Source of the DNA: DTYU01 sp040756575
GTDB taxonomy: Bacteria > Bacillota > Desulfotomaculia > Desulfotomaculales > Ammonificaceae
Reading direction: 5' to 3'
NCBI GenBank assembly: GCA_040756575.1
Contig: JBFLYP010000002.1
Location: forward strand, 1 to 64,000
Length of the DNA: 64,000 bases
In this document: piece after piece, positions 49,153 through 57,825 of the stretch
How the letters are laid out: the number at the start of each line of letters is the position of its first letter
Numbering within the stretch: the first letter of the stretch is position 1
Notes under the pieces: generated by a model
What the model was told of the DNA's origin: nothing
What the model saw: only the letters and a program-made list of their open reading frames with translations
Database searches by the model: none
Translations under genes and position numbers: made by a program

Positions 49153-49864
49153 CGGTTTCCTCTCCTGCCAGCCTCCGCCAGACCTCTGCATAGGCCTCGG
49201 TTACACCGCCGAGGTCGCGCCGGAAACGGTCCTTGTCCATCTTTTCACCCGTCCCCTTGTCCCAAAAGCGGCAGGTGTCCGGGGAAATCTCGTCGGCTAA
49301 GAGAATCTTGCCGTCCGCCCGGCCGAACTCCAGCTTAAAGTCTATCAGGTTAATCCCCTTCGCGTCCAGCTCCGCCCTGAGCACCCGATTCACCTTCAAG
49401 GCGATTTCCCGCATCTGGTGGAGCTCTTCCGCCGTCGCCAAACCAAGCGCGACGACGTGCGAACAGTTAATCATTGGGTCGCCGAGGTCGTCGCGTTTGT
49501 AATAATATTCAACAACCGGTTGGCTGAGAGGCGTGCCCTCCGGCACCCCGATCCTTTTCGCGAGGCTGCCGGCCGCAACGTTCCGGGCCACGACTTCCAC
49601 CGGGATAATCTCGACGGCCCGCACCAGCATCTCCCGGTCGCTCAGCGTATCGATATAGTGACTCGGGATGCCCTCCCCGGCAAGCAGCTTAAAGAAATAG
49701 GCGGAAATCTTGTTGTTTAAAACCCCTTTGCCGGTTACAGTACCGCGCTTTTTCCCGTCGAACGCGGTGGCGTCGTCTTTAAACTCAACGATGTACCTGT
49801 CAGGCAATTCGCTTTTGTAAACCCGCTTGGCCTTTCCCTCGTAAAGCATTTCGCCCCGCTTCAT
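49139..49864 (-). CDS. purC: SAICAR synthetase
   Basis: About 241 residues. LYEGKAKRVYKS near residues 7-18, DDATAFDGKKRGTVTGKGVL, VPVEVVARNVAAGSLAKRIG-like IIPVEVVARN, and LIDFKLEFGR with IRLADEISPDTCRFWD-like ILLADEISPDT. It joins aspartate to CAIR. ATG 49864 with GGAGGT upstream; the frame is open to 49885. Confidence 0.95.
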   Translation of the reverse strand: MKRGEMLYEGKAKRVYKSELPDRYIVEFKDDATAFDGKKRGTVTGKGVLNNKISAYFFKLLAGEGIPSHYIDTLSDREMLVRAVEIIPVEVVARNVAAGSLAKRIGVPEGTPLSQPVVEYYYKRDDLGDPMINCSHVVALGLATAEELHQMREIALKVNRVLRAELDAKGINLIDFKLEFGRADGKILLADEISPDTCRFWDKGTGEKMDKDRFRRDLGGVTEAYAEVWRRLAGEETDARG

Positions 49865-49897
49865 TTCAGTACCTCCAGAAATCAATGGTTTTTGCCT

Positions 49898-51190
49898 TTA
49901 CAGCCCAAAACGGCGGTACACCTCATCGACATGCTGCAAGAAATAGCCGTAATCAAAGATGCCGTCGAGTTCCTGCTGCGGGAGCACTTTCGCAACCTGC
50001 GGGTCCGCCGCCAGGAGTTCCTTGAACGGCCTACCGGTCTCCCAGGAATCCATAGCGTTCTGCTGTACCAACAGGTAGGCATCTTCCCTGCTCAGCCCCT
50101 TTTCAACTAAAGCGAGGAGCACGCGCTGGGAGAAGACCAGCCCCCCGGTGCGCTCAAGGTTGCGCCGCATGTTTTCCGGGTAAACGTTGAGCCCCTCGAG
50201 GAGGTCGGTGAGCTTAAACAGCATGTAATCAAGAAGGATCGTGCTGTCGGGAATTATCACGCGCTCGACCGAAGAGTGGGAGATGTCGCGCTCGTGCCAG
50301 AGGGCCACGTTTTCGAGGGCCGCCATGGCATTGCCCCTGAGGATGCGGGCCAGGCCGCTCAAACGCTCGGCTATGATTGGGTTGCGCTTGTGGGGCATCG
50401 CCGATGAGCCCTTCTGGCCCGGCCTGAACGGCTCCTCGACCTCCCGGATATCCGTCCGCTGCAGACCCCGTATCTCAACGGCAAACTTCTCAACAGAGGC
50501 GCCGATGATGGCGATGGTAGCAAGGTATTCAGCGTGGCGGTCGCGCTGCAGCACCTGCGTGGAAACCCTCGCGGGCCTAAGCCCCAACCGCGCGCACGTG
50601 AGCGCCTCCACCCGGGGATCGATGTTGGCGTAAGTCCCGACCGCACCGGAGATCTTCCCCACGCTGACCCGTTCAACAGCCCGCCCGAGGCGCTCGATAT
50701 TCCGTTCGGTCTCTGCCGTCCACAGGAGCATCTTCAGCCCGAAAGTGGTCGGCTCGGCGTGAATTCCGTGAGTCCGGCCGATCATCAGGGTCTTGCGGTG
50801 CTTCCGGGCCAAGTCGAGAAGGACCTCCCGCAGCCGTTCGAGGCGTTTCAGCAGGTTCCTTCCGGCATCCTTCATCAGAAGGCTTAAGGCGGTATCCACC
50901 ACATCCGAAGAGGTCATGCCGAGGTGTATCCACCGGGCGGGTTCCCCTACGCACTCCTGCACGCAAGTCAAAAAGGCGATCACATCATGGCGCGTAACCC
51001 GCTCAATCTCCCTGATGCGTTCTACATCGAAATCGGCTTTAGCCTTTATCTCCTCCACCGCGTCCCAGGGGACGACGCCTATTTCCGCCCACGCCTCGCA
51101 GGCGGCGATCTCCACCTCCAGCCACTTCCGGAACCGGTTCTCCTCCGACCAGATCTGCCCCATCTCCGGCAAGGTGTAACGCGCAATCAT
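49898..51190 (-). CDS. purB: Adenylosuccinate lyase
   Basis: A 430-residue fumarase/aspartase-superfamily enzyme. RYTLPEMGQIWSEENRF near residues 4-20, HLGMTSSDVVDTALSL (around 87-102), MIGRTHGIHAEPTTFG and the signature GSSAMPHKRNPI near 264-275. It acts twice in purine synthesis (SAICAR and adenylosuccinate cleavage). Middle of the pur operon, 34 bases before purC. Confidence 0.96.
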   Translation of the reverse strand: MIARYTLPEMGQIWSEENRFRKWLEVEIAACEAWAEIGVVPWDAVEEIKAKADFDVERIREIERVTRHDVIAFLTCVQECVGEPARWIHLGMTSSDVVDTALSLLMKDAGRNLLKRLERLREVLLDLARKHRKTLMIGRTHGIHAEPTTFGLKMLLWTAETERNIERLGRAVERVSVGKISGAVGTYANIDPRVEALTCARLGLRPARVSTQVLQRDRHAEYLATIAIIGASVEKFAVEIRGLQRTDIREVEEPFRPGQKGSSAMPHKRNPIIAERLSGLARILRGNAMAALENVALWHERDISHSSVERVIIPDSTILLDYMLFKLTDLLEGLNVYPENMRRNLERTGGLVFSQRVLLALVEKGLSREDAYLLVQQNAMDSWETGRPFKELLAADPQVAKVLPQQELDGIFDYGYFLQHVDEVYRRFGL

Positions 51191-51346
51191 TAATTCTCAC
51201 CCGTCTCGGCTTAGGAGTCAGAATTTAGATCTCAGACTGAAAATCTAACATAAAATCTCAACTTCGAAGACTGTGACCACACAATTATGTAAATCTTTCC
51301 CTTCTTATCTTTCTGTCCTAATTGCTGACTACTGACTACCGAAATT

Positions 51347-51871
51347 CTAACCCGGATTTAAAAGCCCATTAGCCTTAAGATACTCGTCCACGCCGACGGC
51401 CTTCAAGCGCTCGGCCTTAGCGGCGACCTCCCTGCCGAGCGCTCCCTTGTAAGCCGAGATCTTATCTCTGACTGCAGGGTCGCCCGCACCGATAATCTGG
51501 GCCGCCAAAATCCCCGCGTTAAAAGCACCGTTAACGGCAACAGTTGCTACCGGAACCCCTTTGGGCATTTGAGCGATGGAGAGAAGCGCATCCAGGCCGC
51601 CGAGCGTGCCCGAAGCAACGGGCACACCGATGACCGGCAGAGGAGAAAGAGCTGCTATCACCCCGGGCAGGTGCGCGGCGCCGCCGGCTGCGGCGATGAT
51701 AACCTTCAGCCCCCGTTCGACGGCTGTACGGGCGTACTCATGAACCCGGTCTGGCACCCGGTGCGCCGAAGCAATCTCCAATTCGTAAGGAATCTCGAAA
51801 AGTTCCAGCGCCTCCACCGTTCCCCGGATCACAGGTAGATCGGAGTCACTGCCGACAACGATGCCTACCAT
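51347..51871 (-). CDS. purE: N5-CAIR mutase/AIR carboxylase catalytic subunit
   Basis: A 174-residue PurE. VGSDSDLPVIRGTVEALE near residues 6-23, SAHRVPDRVHEYARTA with the catalytic His, and AAAGGAAHLPGVIAALSPLPVIGVP split over 60-84. No purK is visible, so the source of carboxyaminoimidazole substrate cannot be told. First gene of the pur operon with a sigma-A promoter about 110 bases upstream. A 156-base gap with CAGAATTT words separates it from purB. Confidence 0.94.
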   Translation of the reverse strand: MVGIVVGSDSDLPVIRGTVEALELFEIPYELEIASAHRVPDRVHEYARTAVERGLKVIIAAAGGAAHLPGVIAALSPLPVIGVPVASGTLGGLDALLSIAQMPKGVPVATVAVNGAFNAGILAAQIIGAGDPAVRDKISAYKGALGREVAAKAERLKAVGVDEYLKANGLLNPG

Positions 51872-51983
51872 GGCTAACGCCGCCTCGCTTCACATAAAAC
51901 TTAAAAACCCAAGCGAGTCAAACTCCCTGCCTCACCTGGGCCAGTCTTTTTTTTCCTCCTCAGCGATCTTCCTCAACGCTTCG

Positions 51984-52013
51984 ATTTTACCAAAAGAAGA
52001 CGGGGCTTGTCAA
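51984..52013 (-). promoter_or_regulatory. Sigma-A promoter of the pur operon
   Basis: On minus, TTGACA (52008-52013), 18-base spacer, TAAAAT (51984-51989). The transcript leader before purE is about 105 bases and shows no purine riboswitch core. Confidence 0.65.
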
Positions 52014-52019
52014 TTAAAC

Positions 52020-52799
52020 TCATACTCCCACAATGTTGTAACCGCAGTCGGCAAAAATCGTCTCTCCGGTTACCGCACTCGACAAATCGGAGGCCAGGAA
52101 CAGCCCGACGTTGCCGATTTCGCCCTGGGTAACGTTGCGCCTCAGCGGGGCCTTTTCCTCAATGACCTTAAAAATCGACGAAAAGCCCGAAACCCCTTTT
52201 GCCGCGAGCGTCTTCACCGGACCGGCGGAGATGGCATTCACCCTGATCCCGAAAGGCCCCAGGTCCGCGGCCAAGTACCGGACCGACGCCTCGAGCGCCG
52301 CCTTAGCCACTCCCATCACGTTGTAGCTCTTTACCGCCCGCTCGGAACCAAGATAGGTCATCGTAATTATGCTCCCGCCGCCGGCCTTCTCCATCAAGGG
52401 TTTGGCCTGCCGCGCACAGAGCACCAGGGAATAAGCGCTTATCTCGAGTGCCGTGTTCCAATGGTTGAGGGTGGTCGTATAAAACTCCCCCTCCAGCGAT
52501 TCACGGGGAGCAAAGGCCAGCGAATGTACCAGGATGTTGAGGCTCCCCCACTGCTCTTCCACGGCCGCGAAAAGCGCGTCAACCTGCTCCGGTTTTGTGA
52601 CGTCGCACTCAGTGAGGGGAACATCCCCGCCGAGGCTGCGGGCAAGTTCCACTACGTACTCCTTCACCCGCTCGGTCTGGTAGTTGAACCAGAGCGCAGC
52701 CCCCTCCCGGTGCAGCGCCTGCGCGATGCCCCACGCGATGGAGCGCTTATTCGCTACCCCTAAAATCAGCGCTTTTTTCCCGGCTACCAGTCCCGCCAT
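52020..52799 (-). CDS. fabI: Enoyl-ACP reductase (NADH)
   Basis: A 259-residue FabI. LILGVANKRSIAWGIAQAL at residues 11-29 is the NADH-binding site; the catalytic set is Tyr149 (TYLGSE), Tyr159 and Lys166 (SYNVMGVAK), the Y-x6-K pattern of FabI. It reduces the enoyl-ACP double bond in fatty acid elongation. Monocistronic by spacing, with its own promoter upstream and the pur promoter immediately downstream. Confidence 0.96.
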   Translation of the reverse strand: MAGLVAGKKALILGVANKRSIAWGIAQALHREGAALWFNYQTERVKEYVVELARSLGGDVPLTECDVTKPEQVDALFAAVEEQWGSLNILVHSLAFAPRESLEGEFYTTTLNHWNTALEISAYSLVLCARQAKPLMEKAGGGSIITMTYLGSERAVKSYNVMGVAKAALEASVRYLAADLGPFGIRVNAISAGPVKTLAAKGVSGFSSIFKVIEEKAPLRRNVTQGEIGNVGLFLASDLSSAVTGETIFADCGYNIVGV

Positions 52800-52861
52800 T
52801 CAACCCTTCCTTTCGTAAAACAGCATCGCCTGGATAATCCCGGCAACCTGTCCTTCTCAAT

Positions 52862-52891
52862 ACCATAGCCCATCAAGCCGCCCCTTGTCAA
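52862..52891 (-). promoter_or_regulatory. Sigma-A promoter of fabI
   Basis: On minus, TTGACA (52886-52891), 18-base spacer, TATGGT (52862-52867), about 60 bases before fabI. Confidence 0.55.
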
Positions 52892-52946
52892 GAAACCGGC
52901 CGTTATTCTTCACTTCGGCCGGCCGGCCGGGCTTTCAGGATATACT

Positions 52947-53309
52947 GTGAAACGTACTTTACGTACCGGTGATACAGTTCCAGTGGCTCGGGAATACTTT
53001 CATAGACAATCTGTGACTGCGGCCTTCGCCTCGCTCGGCGTGCACCCGGAAAAGCCCGAGAAGGCAGCGAAGCTCTTTTACGAGCGCTTCAACACCTTTT
53101 ACGGGTTTCAAGGGCTGCGGCAGTTCAAGGAGAAATTTCACCCCCAGTGGGAGCCACGATATCTGGTTTATCCAGCAGCCTGGCTCTTGCCGAAGGCAGC
53201 CCTGGCGGTGGTGCGCGCCAACTCCGGCGGGAGCCTGCGCGGTTACTGGCAAACCTTAAGGCTGGGCTGCTTGCTGCAGAAGGAAGCGGCAAGGTCCGGT
53301 GCCCCGTAA
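52947..53309 (+). pseudogene. C-terminal fragment of an MprF/DUF2156-type phosphatidylglycerol lysyltransferase
   Basis: Residues from about 40 onward read AKLFYERFNTFYGFQGLRQF, then KEKFHPQWEPRYLVYP, the C-terminal signature of MprF-like aminoacyl-phosphatidylglycerol synthases. The catalytic GNAT-like lobes and the membrane domain are absent: only about 80 of at least 300 residues remain. The first 30 residues are not homologous and no ribosome binding site precedes them. Most likely a decayed gene end beside a large inverted repeat. Confidence 0.6.
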
Positions 53310-53427
53310 TGCTTCCGGAGCGCAGGCACAACCCGCATCTGTATCTACCCTGATACCTTCTCATCCCCTGCAGCCCTTAAGCTGCAAGGATTTCTTAGGT
53401 CAGGTTTCAAACCCGAGTCATTCTTAT

Positions 53428-53557
53428 AAACACGCCTTTCGCTGCGCTCAAGGCACAAAACGTTATGAAAATGGGTGTTCATCCGTGGTTTAGTCCCTTT
53501 CTCCGTCTCCTGCTCCTAACGTAGAACGTAGAACGTCGCACGTAGAACGATTTTCAG
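53428..53557 (-). repeat. Inverted repeat, copy B
   Basis: 53451-53557 is the exact reverse complement of 26951-27057 (107 of 107). Outside this core a few differences appear (one extra T, GCGTG for GCATG). It lies between the mprF relic and the kdp promoter. Confidence 0.85.
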
Positions 53558-53649
53558 ATTTTCTGCTCCTTCCTAAACGCCGGAGTGTATTTCCGGGCGG
53601 GTTTCCAGTGCACAACCGGGAAGAAGATCGGTTATCCGAAAGGCTGGTA

Positions 53650-53678
53650 TTGACCGCCAGCGGTGCCAGCTTTATAAT
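53650..53678 (+). promoter_or_regulatory. Sigma-A promoter of the kdp operon
   Basis: TTGACC (53650-53655), 17-base spacer, perfect TATAAT (53673-53678). It starts a leader of roughly 280 bases before kdpF. Confidence 0.8.
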
Positions 53679-53684
53679 AAAGGC

Positions 53685-53962
53685 TGGTATTTGGGAAAGG
53701 ATTGAGTTAAAGCACGTTATTCGGTGAAGGAACTGTCCCGCTGCGGCTACTTGTGAACGTTTTAGGGCAAGTGGGGCGATTGCAGGAGCAAAAGCCGGGG
53801 GAATTTCTCTGTAGGGAAGAAGACCAAACCGAAAGGATCTTGCTGTAGACCGAGGGGAAAATCCCCTGGTTTTTTTGGGTTTAGTATGTTGCGGTCCCCT
53901 CGCGTTCTACGCAAGGGAAAGCCGGTAAAACTATATGCAAGAGCTGCAAGGGGGTAAGCGGA
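53685..53962 (+). ncRNA. Attenuated leader RNA of kdpFABC, unknown class
   Basis: The 278-base stretch between the kdp promoter and kdpF contains an intrinsic terminator at 53848-53877 and upstream segments able to fold (for instance GGTGAAGGAACTGTCCCGC and GCCGGGGGAATTTCTCTG). No ORF of useful length occupies it. The layout fits a riboswitch-type attenuator controlling potassium uptake. It does not show the ydaO/kdpA-type c-di-AMP riboswitch core, and only faint resemblance to a cobalamin element (see rejected items). The ligand is unknown. Confidence 0.5.
53848..53877 (+). terminator. Intrinsic terminator inside the kdp leader
   Basis: ACC-G-AGGGG pairs with CCCCT-GGT around AAAAT, followed by seven T residues. 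Located 86 bases before kdpF, so it must be read through for kdp expression. Confidence 0.75.
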
Positions 53963-54052
53963 ATGGATCCCTGGTATGCGACCGGGTTAATCCTGAGCAT
54001 CCTCCTTTTCGGGTACCTCGTTTACGTCATCTGGAATCCCGAAAAATTCTGA
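53963..54052 (+). CDS. kdpF: KdpF small membrane subunit
   Basis: A 29-residue peptide with one membrane helix: WYATGLILSILLFGYLVYVI at residues 4-23, ending NPEKF as KdpF proteins do. It stabilises the KdpABC complex. ATG preceded by AAGGGGG. kdpA starts 22 bases downstream. Confidence 0.85.
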   Translation: MDPWYATGLILSILLFGYLVYVIWNPEKF

Positions 54053-54074
54053 GTCCGGGAGGAGGGAGTAAACG

Positions 54075-55781
54075 GTGGTGGGGAAATGCGCGCTGACCGT
54101 TCTCCTGTTTACCGTCGCGCTGACCGCGCTCGCGGTACCCTTAGGCAGTTACCTCGCGCGGGTTTTCACCGGCAAACGCACCCTTCTTTCGCCTCTCCTG
54201 CGGCCAGTGGAAGGATTCATCTACCGCATAACGGCCATTCATCCCTTCGGCGAAATGAGCTGGCGCAAGTACTTGATAGTGCTCCTCGTTTTTAATTTCT
54301 GGGGGCTTTGCCTTGGGTATCTCTTGCTTCGCCTTCAAGGGGTGCTCCCGTTTAATCCTACGCACCGGCCCGGCCTTCCAGGACCGCTCGCCTTCAATGT
54401 CATCGCCAGTTTTGTTACCAACACCAACTGGCAGGCTTATGCGGGCGAAACAACAATGAGCTGCTTTTCCCAGATGGTCGTGTTAGCGGTCCAAAATTTT
54501 CTTTCTGCCGCTACGGGCCTGGCGGCAGCCATGGCGCTTATCAGAGCGTTTGCGGCGAGCGAAAAAGAGACGATCGGCAATTTTTGGGTAGATTTGGTAC
54601 GCGGTCTGCTTTACGTTTTGATTCCCCTCAGCATAATTTTGGCAGTTTTCCTCGTCAGTCAAGGGGTGGTTCAAACCCTTGAACCCCCGGCCATTGTGAA
54701 AACGCTGGAAGGATTCGTCCAGGAGATCGCCCGCGGCCCGGTTGCTTCTCAGGAAGCGATCAAGCTTTTAGGCACCAACGGCGGCGGCTATTTTAACGCT
54801 AACAGCGCCCATCCTTTTGAAAACCCGAATGGTTTGACCAATTTCACCGCGATGCTTAGCATTTTGCTGATCCCCGCAGCTCTGCCGCACACGTTCGGCC
54901 GACTCATCAAGAACCCGCGCCAAGGGTGGTTAATTTACGCTGTGATGCTCTCCCTTTTTGCAGCGGGTGCCTTTACCTGCGCCTGGATCGAAGCCCACGG
55001 GAACCCTCTTTTTGCCCGCCTCCATTTTTCCCCCGGGCCGAACCTGGAAGGGAAAGAGGTCCGGTTTGGGGCTGTAGGCGCGGCCCTCTTTGCGGTAGTA
55101 ACCACTGCCGCTTCCTGCGGCGCGGTAAATTGCCTCCACGATTCCCTACTCCCTCTGGGAGGGCTCGTGCCGCTGGCAAACATCTTGACCGGGGAAGTGA
55201 TTTTTGGCGGGGTGGGTTCCGGTTTTTACGGGATGATGGCGTACGCTCTACTGACCGTCTTCTTGGCGGGGCTGATGGTGGGCCGGACCCCAGAATTCTT
55301 AGGGAAGAAAGTGGAAGGGCGTGACGTGAGGTACGCGCTGGCCGTCCTTTTGGTCCCCTCTGTCTTAGTGTTAGTATTCGGGGCGCTCGGAGCTATCCTG
55401 CCGGCGGGAAGAGCGGGAATCACCGCGGCAGGGCCGCACGGATTAACGCAGGTTCTTTACGCCTTTGCTTCCGCCGCCAACAATAACGGCAGCGCCTTTG
55501 GCGGCCTGGGGGCGAACCTGCCCTTTTACTTGTGGACCACGGCGGCCTGCATGCTCTTAGGGCGGTTTTTTCCGTTGGCGGCGACGTTGGCGTTGGCCGG
55601 CAGTTTGGCGGCGAAGCGGTATGTGGCTCCCGGACCCGGAACCTTTCCGACCACCGGCGTTACTTTCGCACTGCTTCTATCCGCCGTAATTGTTATCGTG
55701 GGTGCGCTCACCTTTTTCCCGGCGCTTACTTTAGGGCCGGTCCTGGAGCATTTACTTTTGGCTCAGGGGAGGCTTTTCTGA
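54075..55781 (+). CDS. kdpA: Potassium-transporting ATPase KdpA subunit
   Basis: A 568-residue membrane channel subunit of the SKT family with about ten helices. Selectivity-filter-like loops include TNTNWQAYAGETTMSCFSQM (around 115-134), GTNGGGYFNANSAHPFENP (near 234-252) and SAANNNGSAFGGL (near 462-474). It binds and conducts K+ in the high-affinity Kdp P-type ATPase. GTG start with GGGAGGAGGGAG upstream. One base separates it from kdpB. Confidence 0.96.
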   Translation: MVGKCALTVLLFTVALTALAVPLGSYLARVFTGKRTLLSPLLRPVEGFIYRITAIHPFGEMSWRKYLIVLLVFNFWGLCLGYLLLRLQGVLPFNPTHRPGLPGPLAFNVIASFVTNTNWQAYAGETTMSCFSQMVVLAVQNFLSAATGLAAAMALIRAFAASEKETIGNFWVDLVRGLLYVLIPLSIILAVFLVSQGVVQTLEPPAIVKTLEGFVQEIARGPVASQEAIKLLGTNGGGYFNANSAHPFENPNGLTNFTAMLSILLIPAALPHTFGRLIKNPRQGWLIYAVMLSLFAAGAFTCAWIEAHGNPLFARLHFSPGPNLEGKEVRFGAVGAALFAVVTTAASCGAVNCLHDSLLPLGGLVPLANILTGEVIFGGVGSGFYGMMAYALLTVFLAGLMVGRTPEFLGKKVEGRDVRYALAVLLVPSVLVLVFGALGAILPAGRAGITAAGPHGLTQVLYAFASAANNNGSAFGGLGANLPFYLWTTAACMLLGRFFPLAATLALAGSLAAKRYVAPGPGTFPTTGVTFALLLSAVIVIVGALTFFPALTLGPVLEHLLLAQGRLF

Positions 55782-55782
55782 G

Positions 55783-57813
55783 GTGAAACCGCGAAAGATT
55801 ACAGGATTTTGGGAACCAAGACTGGTGCGGCAGGCGGCAAAAGAAGCGTTTCTTAAGATAGAACCGCGGAAACTCGTCCGCAATCCGGTTATTTTCACGG
55901 TGGCAGCAGGAGCCCTTTACGCAACGCTGGTAGCGGCAGCAGGTGCCCTTGGCGGGGCAAAATGGTTTTTCGCGGCCCAGATCAGCCTCTGGCTCTGGTT
56001 TACCGTTCTTTTCGCCAACTTTGCCGAGGCGTTGGCTGAGGGGCGGGGAAGAGCCCAGGCTCAGGCGTTGCGGGCTACCCGGCAAGAGACAGCAGCGAAG
56101 TTGGTAACGCCGGAAGGGATAAGGATCGTCCCGGCTACCCGGTTGAAAAAGGGTGAGGTGGTGTTGGTAGAAGCAGGGGACCTTATCCCGGGCGACGGCG
56201 AAGTAATCGAGGGGATCGCTTCGGTGGATGAGTCGGCGATTACCGGGGAGTCGGCCCCTGTGATCAGGGAATCGGGCGGCGACCGGAGTGCGGTGATGGG
56301 GGGCACCCGGGTCCTTTCCGATGCGATCCGGGTGCGGATTACGGCAAATCCCGGCCAGTCCTTTTTGGACCGGATGATCGCGCTGGTTGAGGGAGCGGAG
56401 CGCCACAAGACGCCCAACGAAATCGCCCTGACCCTTCTTTTGGCCGCCCTCACCTTGGTCTTTCTGGTGGCCGTGGTAACCTTGGCCCCTTTTGCCCTGG
56501 TGAATGGCGTAGCCCTTTCTGGGGTGCAGCTCACGGCGCTGTTCGTCTGCCTTGCGCCCACGACTATTGGGGGCTTGTTGCCGGCTATTGGTATCGCGGG
56601 AATCAACCGCCTGGCGGACTGGAACGTTTTAGCGATGTCGGGACGGGCGGTAGAGGCGGCGGGAGACGTTGATGTCTTGCTTCTTGATAAAACCGGAACG
56701 ATTACCTTGGGGAACCGGATGGCAGTGGAATTTATCCCGGTTGGCGGGGCTTCGGTAAAAGAGGTGGCCGATAGAGCTCAACTATCTTCGCTCAGCGACG
56801 AAACACCTGAAGGCCGGTCGGTAGTGGCTCTGGCAAAAAAATATGGTTTCCGTGGCAGGGACTTAGCCGGGCAAGAAGTGGAATTCGTCCCCTTTTCGGC
56901 CCGCACGCGGATGAGCGGGATCAACCTTGGCGGGCGGCAGATACGGAAAGGGGCGGTGCGTGCGGTGGTAAACTGGGTTCAGGGGCAAGGCGGTACCATT
57001 CCCCCCGAACTTTTGGCGAAAACGGAAGAGATCGCGGCAGCCGGAGGAACGCCGCTCGTCGTGGCGGAAAATAACCGGGTTTGGGGTATTATTCACCTGA
57101 AAGATATGGTGAAGGGCGGGATCGGGGAACGTTTCGCGGCACTGCGACGGATGGGAATAAAAACGATAATGATTACCGGGGATAACCCGCTGACGGCCAA
57201 AGCGATCGCCACCGAAGCGGGGGTGGACGACTTTATCGCTGAGGCCACGCCGGAGGCGAAGCTGGCGCGAATAAAGAAGGAGCAGGGGGCGGGCCATATC
57301 GTGGCGATGACGGGCGATGGTACTAATGACGCGCCGGCGCTGGCCCAGGCCGACGTGGGCGTGGCGATGAACACAGGGACGATGGCGGCTAAAGAGGCGG
57401 GGAACATGGTGGACCTTGACTCGAACCCGACGAAGCTCATCGAGATTGTGGCGGTGGGGAAGCAGCTTTTGATGACGCGGGGGGCGCTTACCGCTTTCAG
57501 CGTGGCGAACGACGTGGCCAAGTATTTTGCTATTACTCCGGCACTTTTCGGCGGGACGTGGCCGCAGCTCAACATTCTCGACCTGATGCGGTTGAGCTCT
57601 CCTGAAAACGCGATTCTGGCGGCAGTCATTTTCAACGCCCTGATCATTACGGCGTTAATTCCGGTAGCGCTCAAAGGAGTGACCTACCGTCCGGCTCCCG
57701 CGGCGGTGATCCTCCGGCGGAATTTGGTACTGTACGGCTTGGGAGGCCTGGTATTACCCTTCGCGGGGATCAAGCTTATCGATCTTTTGCTCAGTCTCGT
57801 TAAACTCAGGTAG
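55783..57813 (+). CDS. kdpB: Potassium-transporting ATPase KdpB subunit
   Basis: A 676-residue P1A-type ATPase. TGES at residues 154-157, phosphorylation site Asp302 in DKTGT, and GDGTNDAPALAQADVGVAMN in the P-domain; the FVCLAPTTIGGLLPAIGIAG helix carries the coupling residues. It hydrolyses ATP to drive K+ movement through KdpA. GTG start. kdpC follows within 15 bases. Confidence 0.96.
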   Translation: MKPRKITGFWEPRLVRQAAKEAFLKIEPRKLVRNPVIFTVAAGALYATLVAAAGALGGAKWFFAAQISLWLWFTVLFANFAEALAEGRGRAQAQALRATRQETAAKLVTPEGIRIVPATRLKKGEVVLVEAGDLIPGDGEVIEGIASVDESAITGESAPVIRESGGDRSAVMGGTRVLSDAIRVRITANPGQSFLDRMIALVEGAERHKTPNEIALTLLLAALTLVFLVAVVTLAPFALVNGVALSGVQLTALFVCLAPTTIGGLLPAIGIAGINRLADWNVLAMSGRAVEAAGDVDVLLLDKTGTITLGNRMAVEFIPVGGASVKEVADRAQLSSLSDETPEGRSVVALAKKYGFRGRDLAGQEVEFVPFSARTRMSGINLGGRQIRKGAVRAVVNWVQGQGGTIPPELLAKTEEIAAAGGTPLVVAENNRVWGIIHLKDMVKGGIGERFAALRRMGIKTIMITGDNPLTAKAIATEAGVDDFIAEATPEAKLARIKKEQGAGHIVAMTGDGTNDAPALAQADVGVAMNTGTMAAKEAGNMVDLDSNPTKLIEIVAVGKQLLMTRGALTAFSVANDVAKYFAITPALFGGTWPQLNILDLMRLSSPENAILAAVIFNALIITALIPVALKGVTYRPAPAAVILRRNLVLYGLGGLVLPFAGIKLIDLLLSLVKLR

Positions 57814-57825
57814 GGGGGTAAAAAT

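Noticed and set aside
51872..51980. Purine riboswitch before purE
   Set aside because: The conserved three-way junction sequences (TATAA...CC, and the loop-loop partners) are not present in the leader.
53685..53850. Cobalamin riboswitch-like words (GGTGAAGGAACTGTCCCGC, AGAAGACC) in the kdp leader
   Set aside because: Only short parts of the B12 box fit, the GCCACTG segment and correct spacing are missing, and the gene context is potassium transport.
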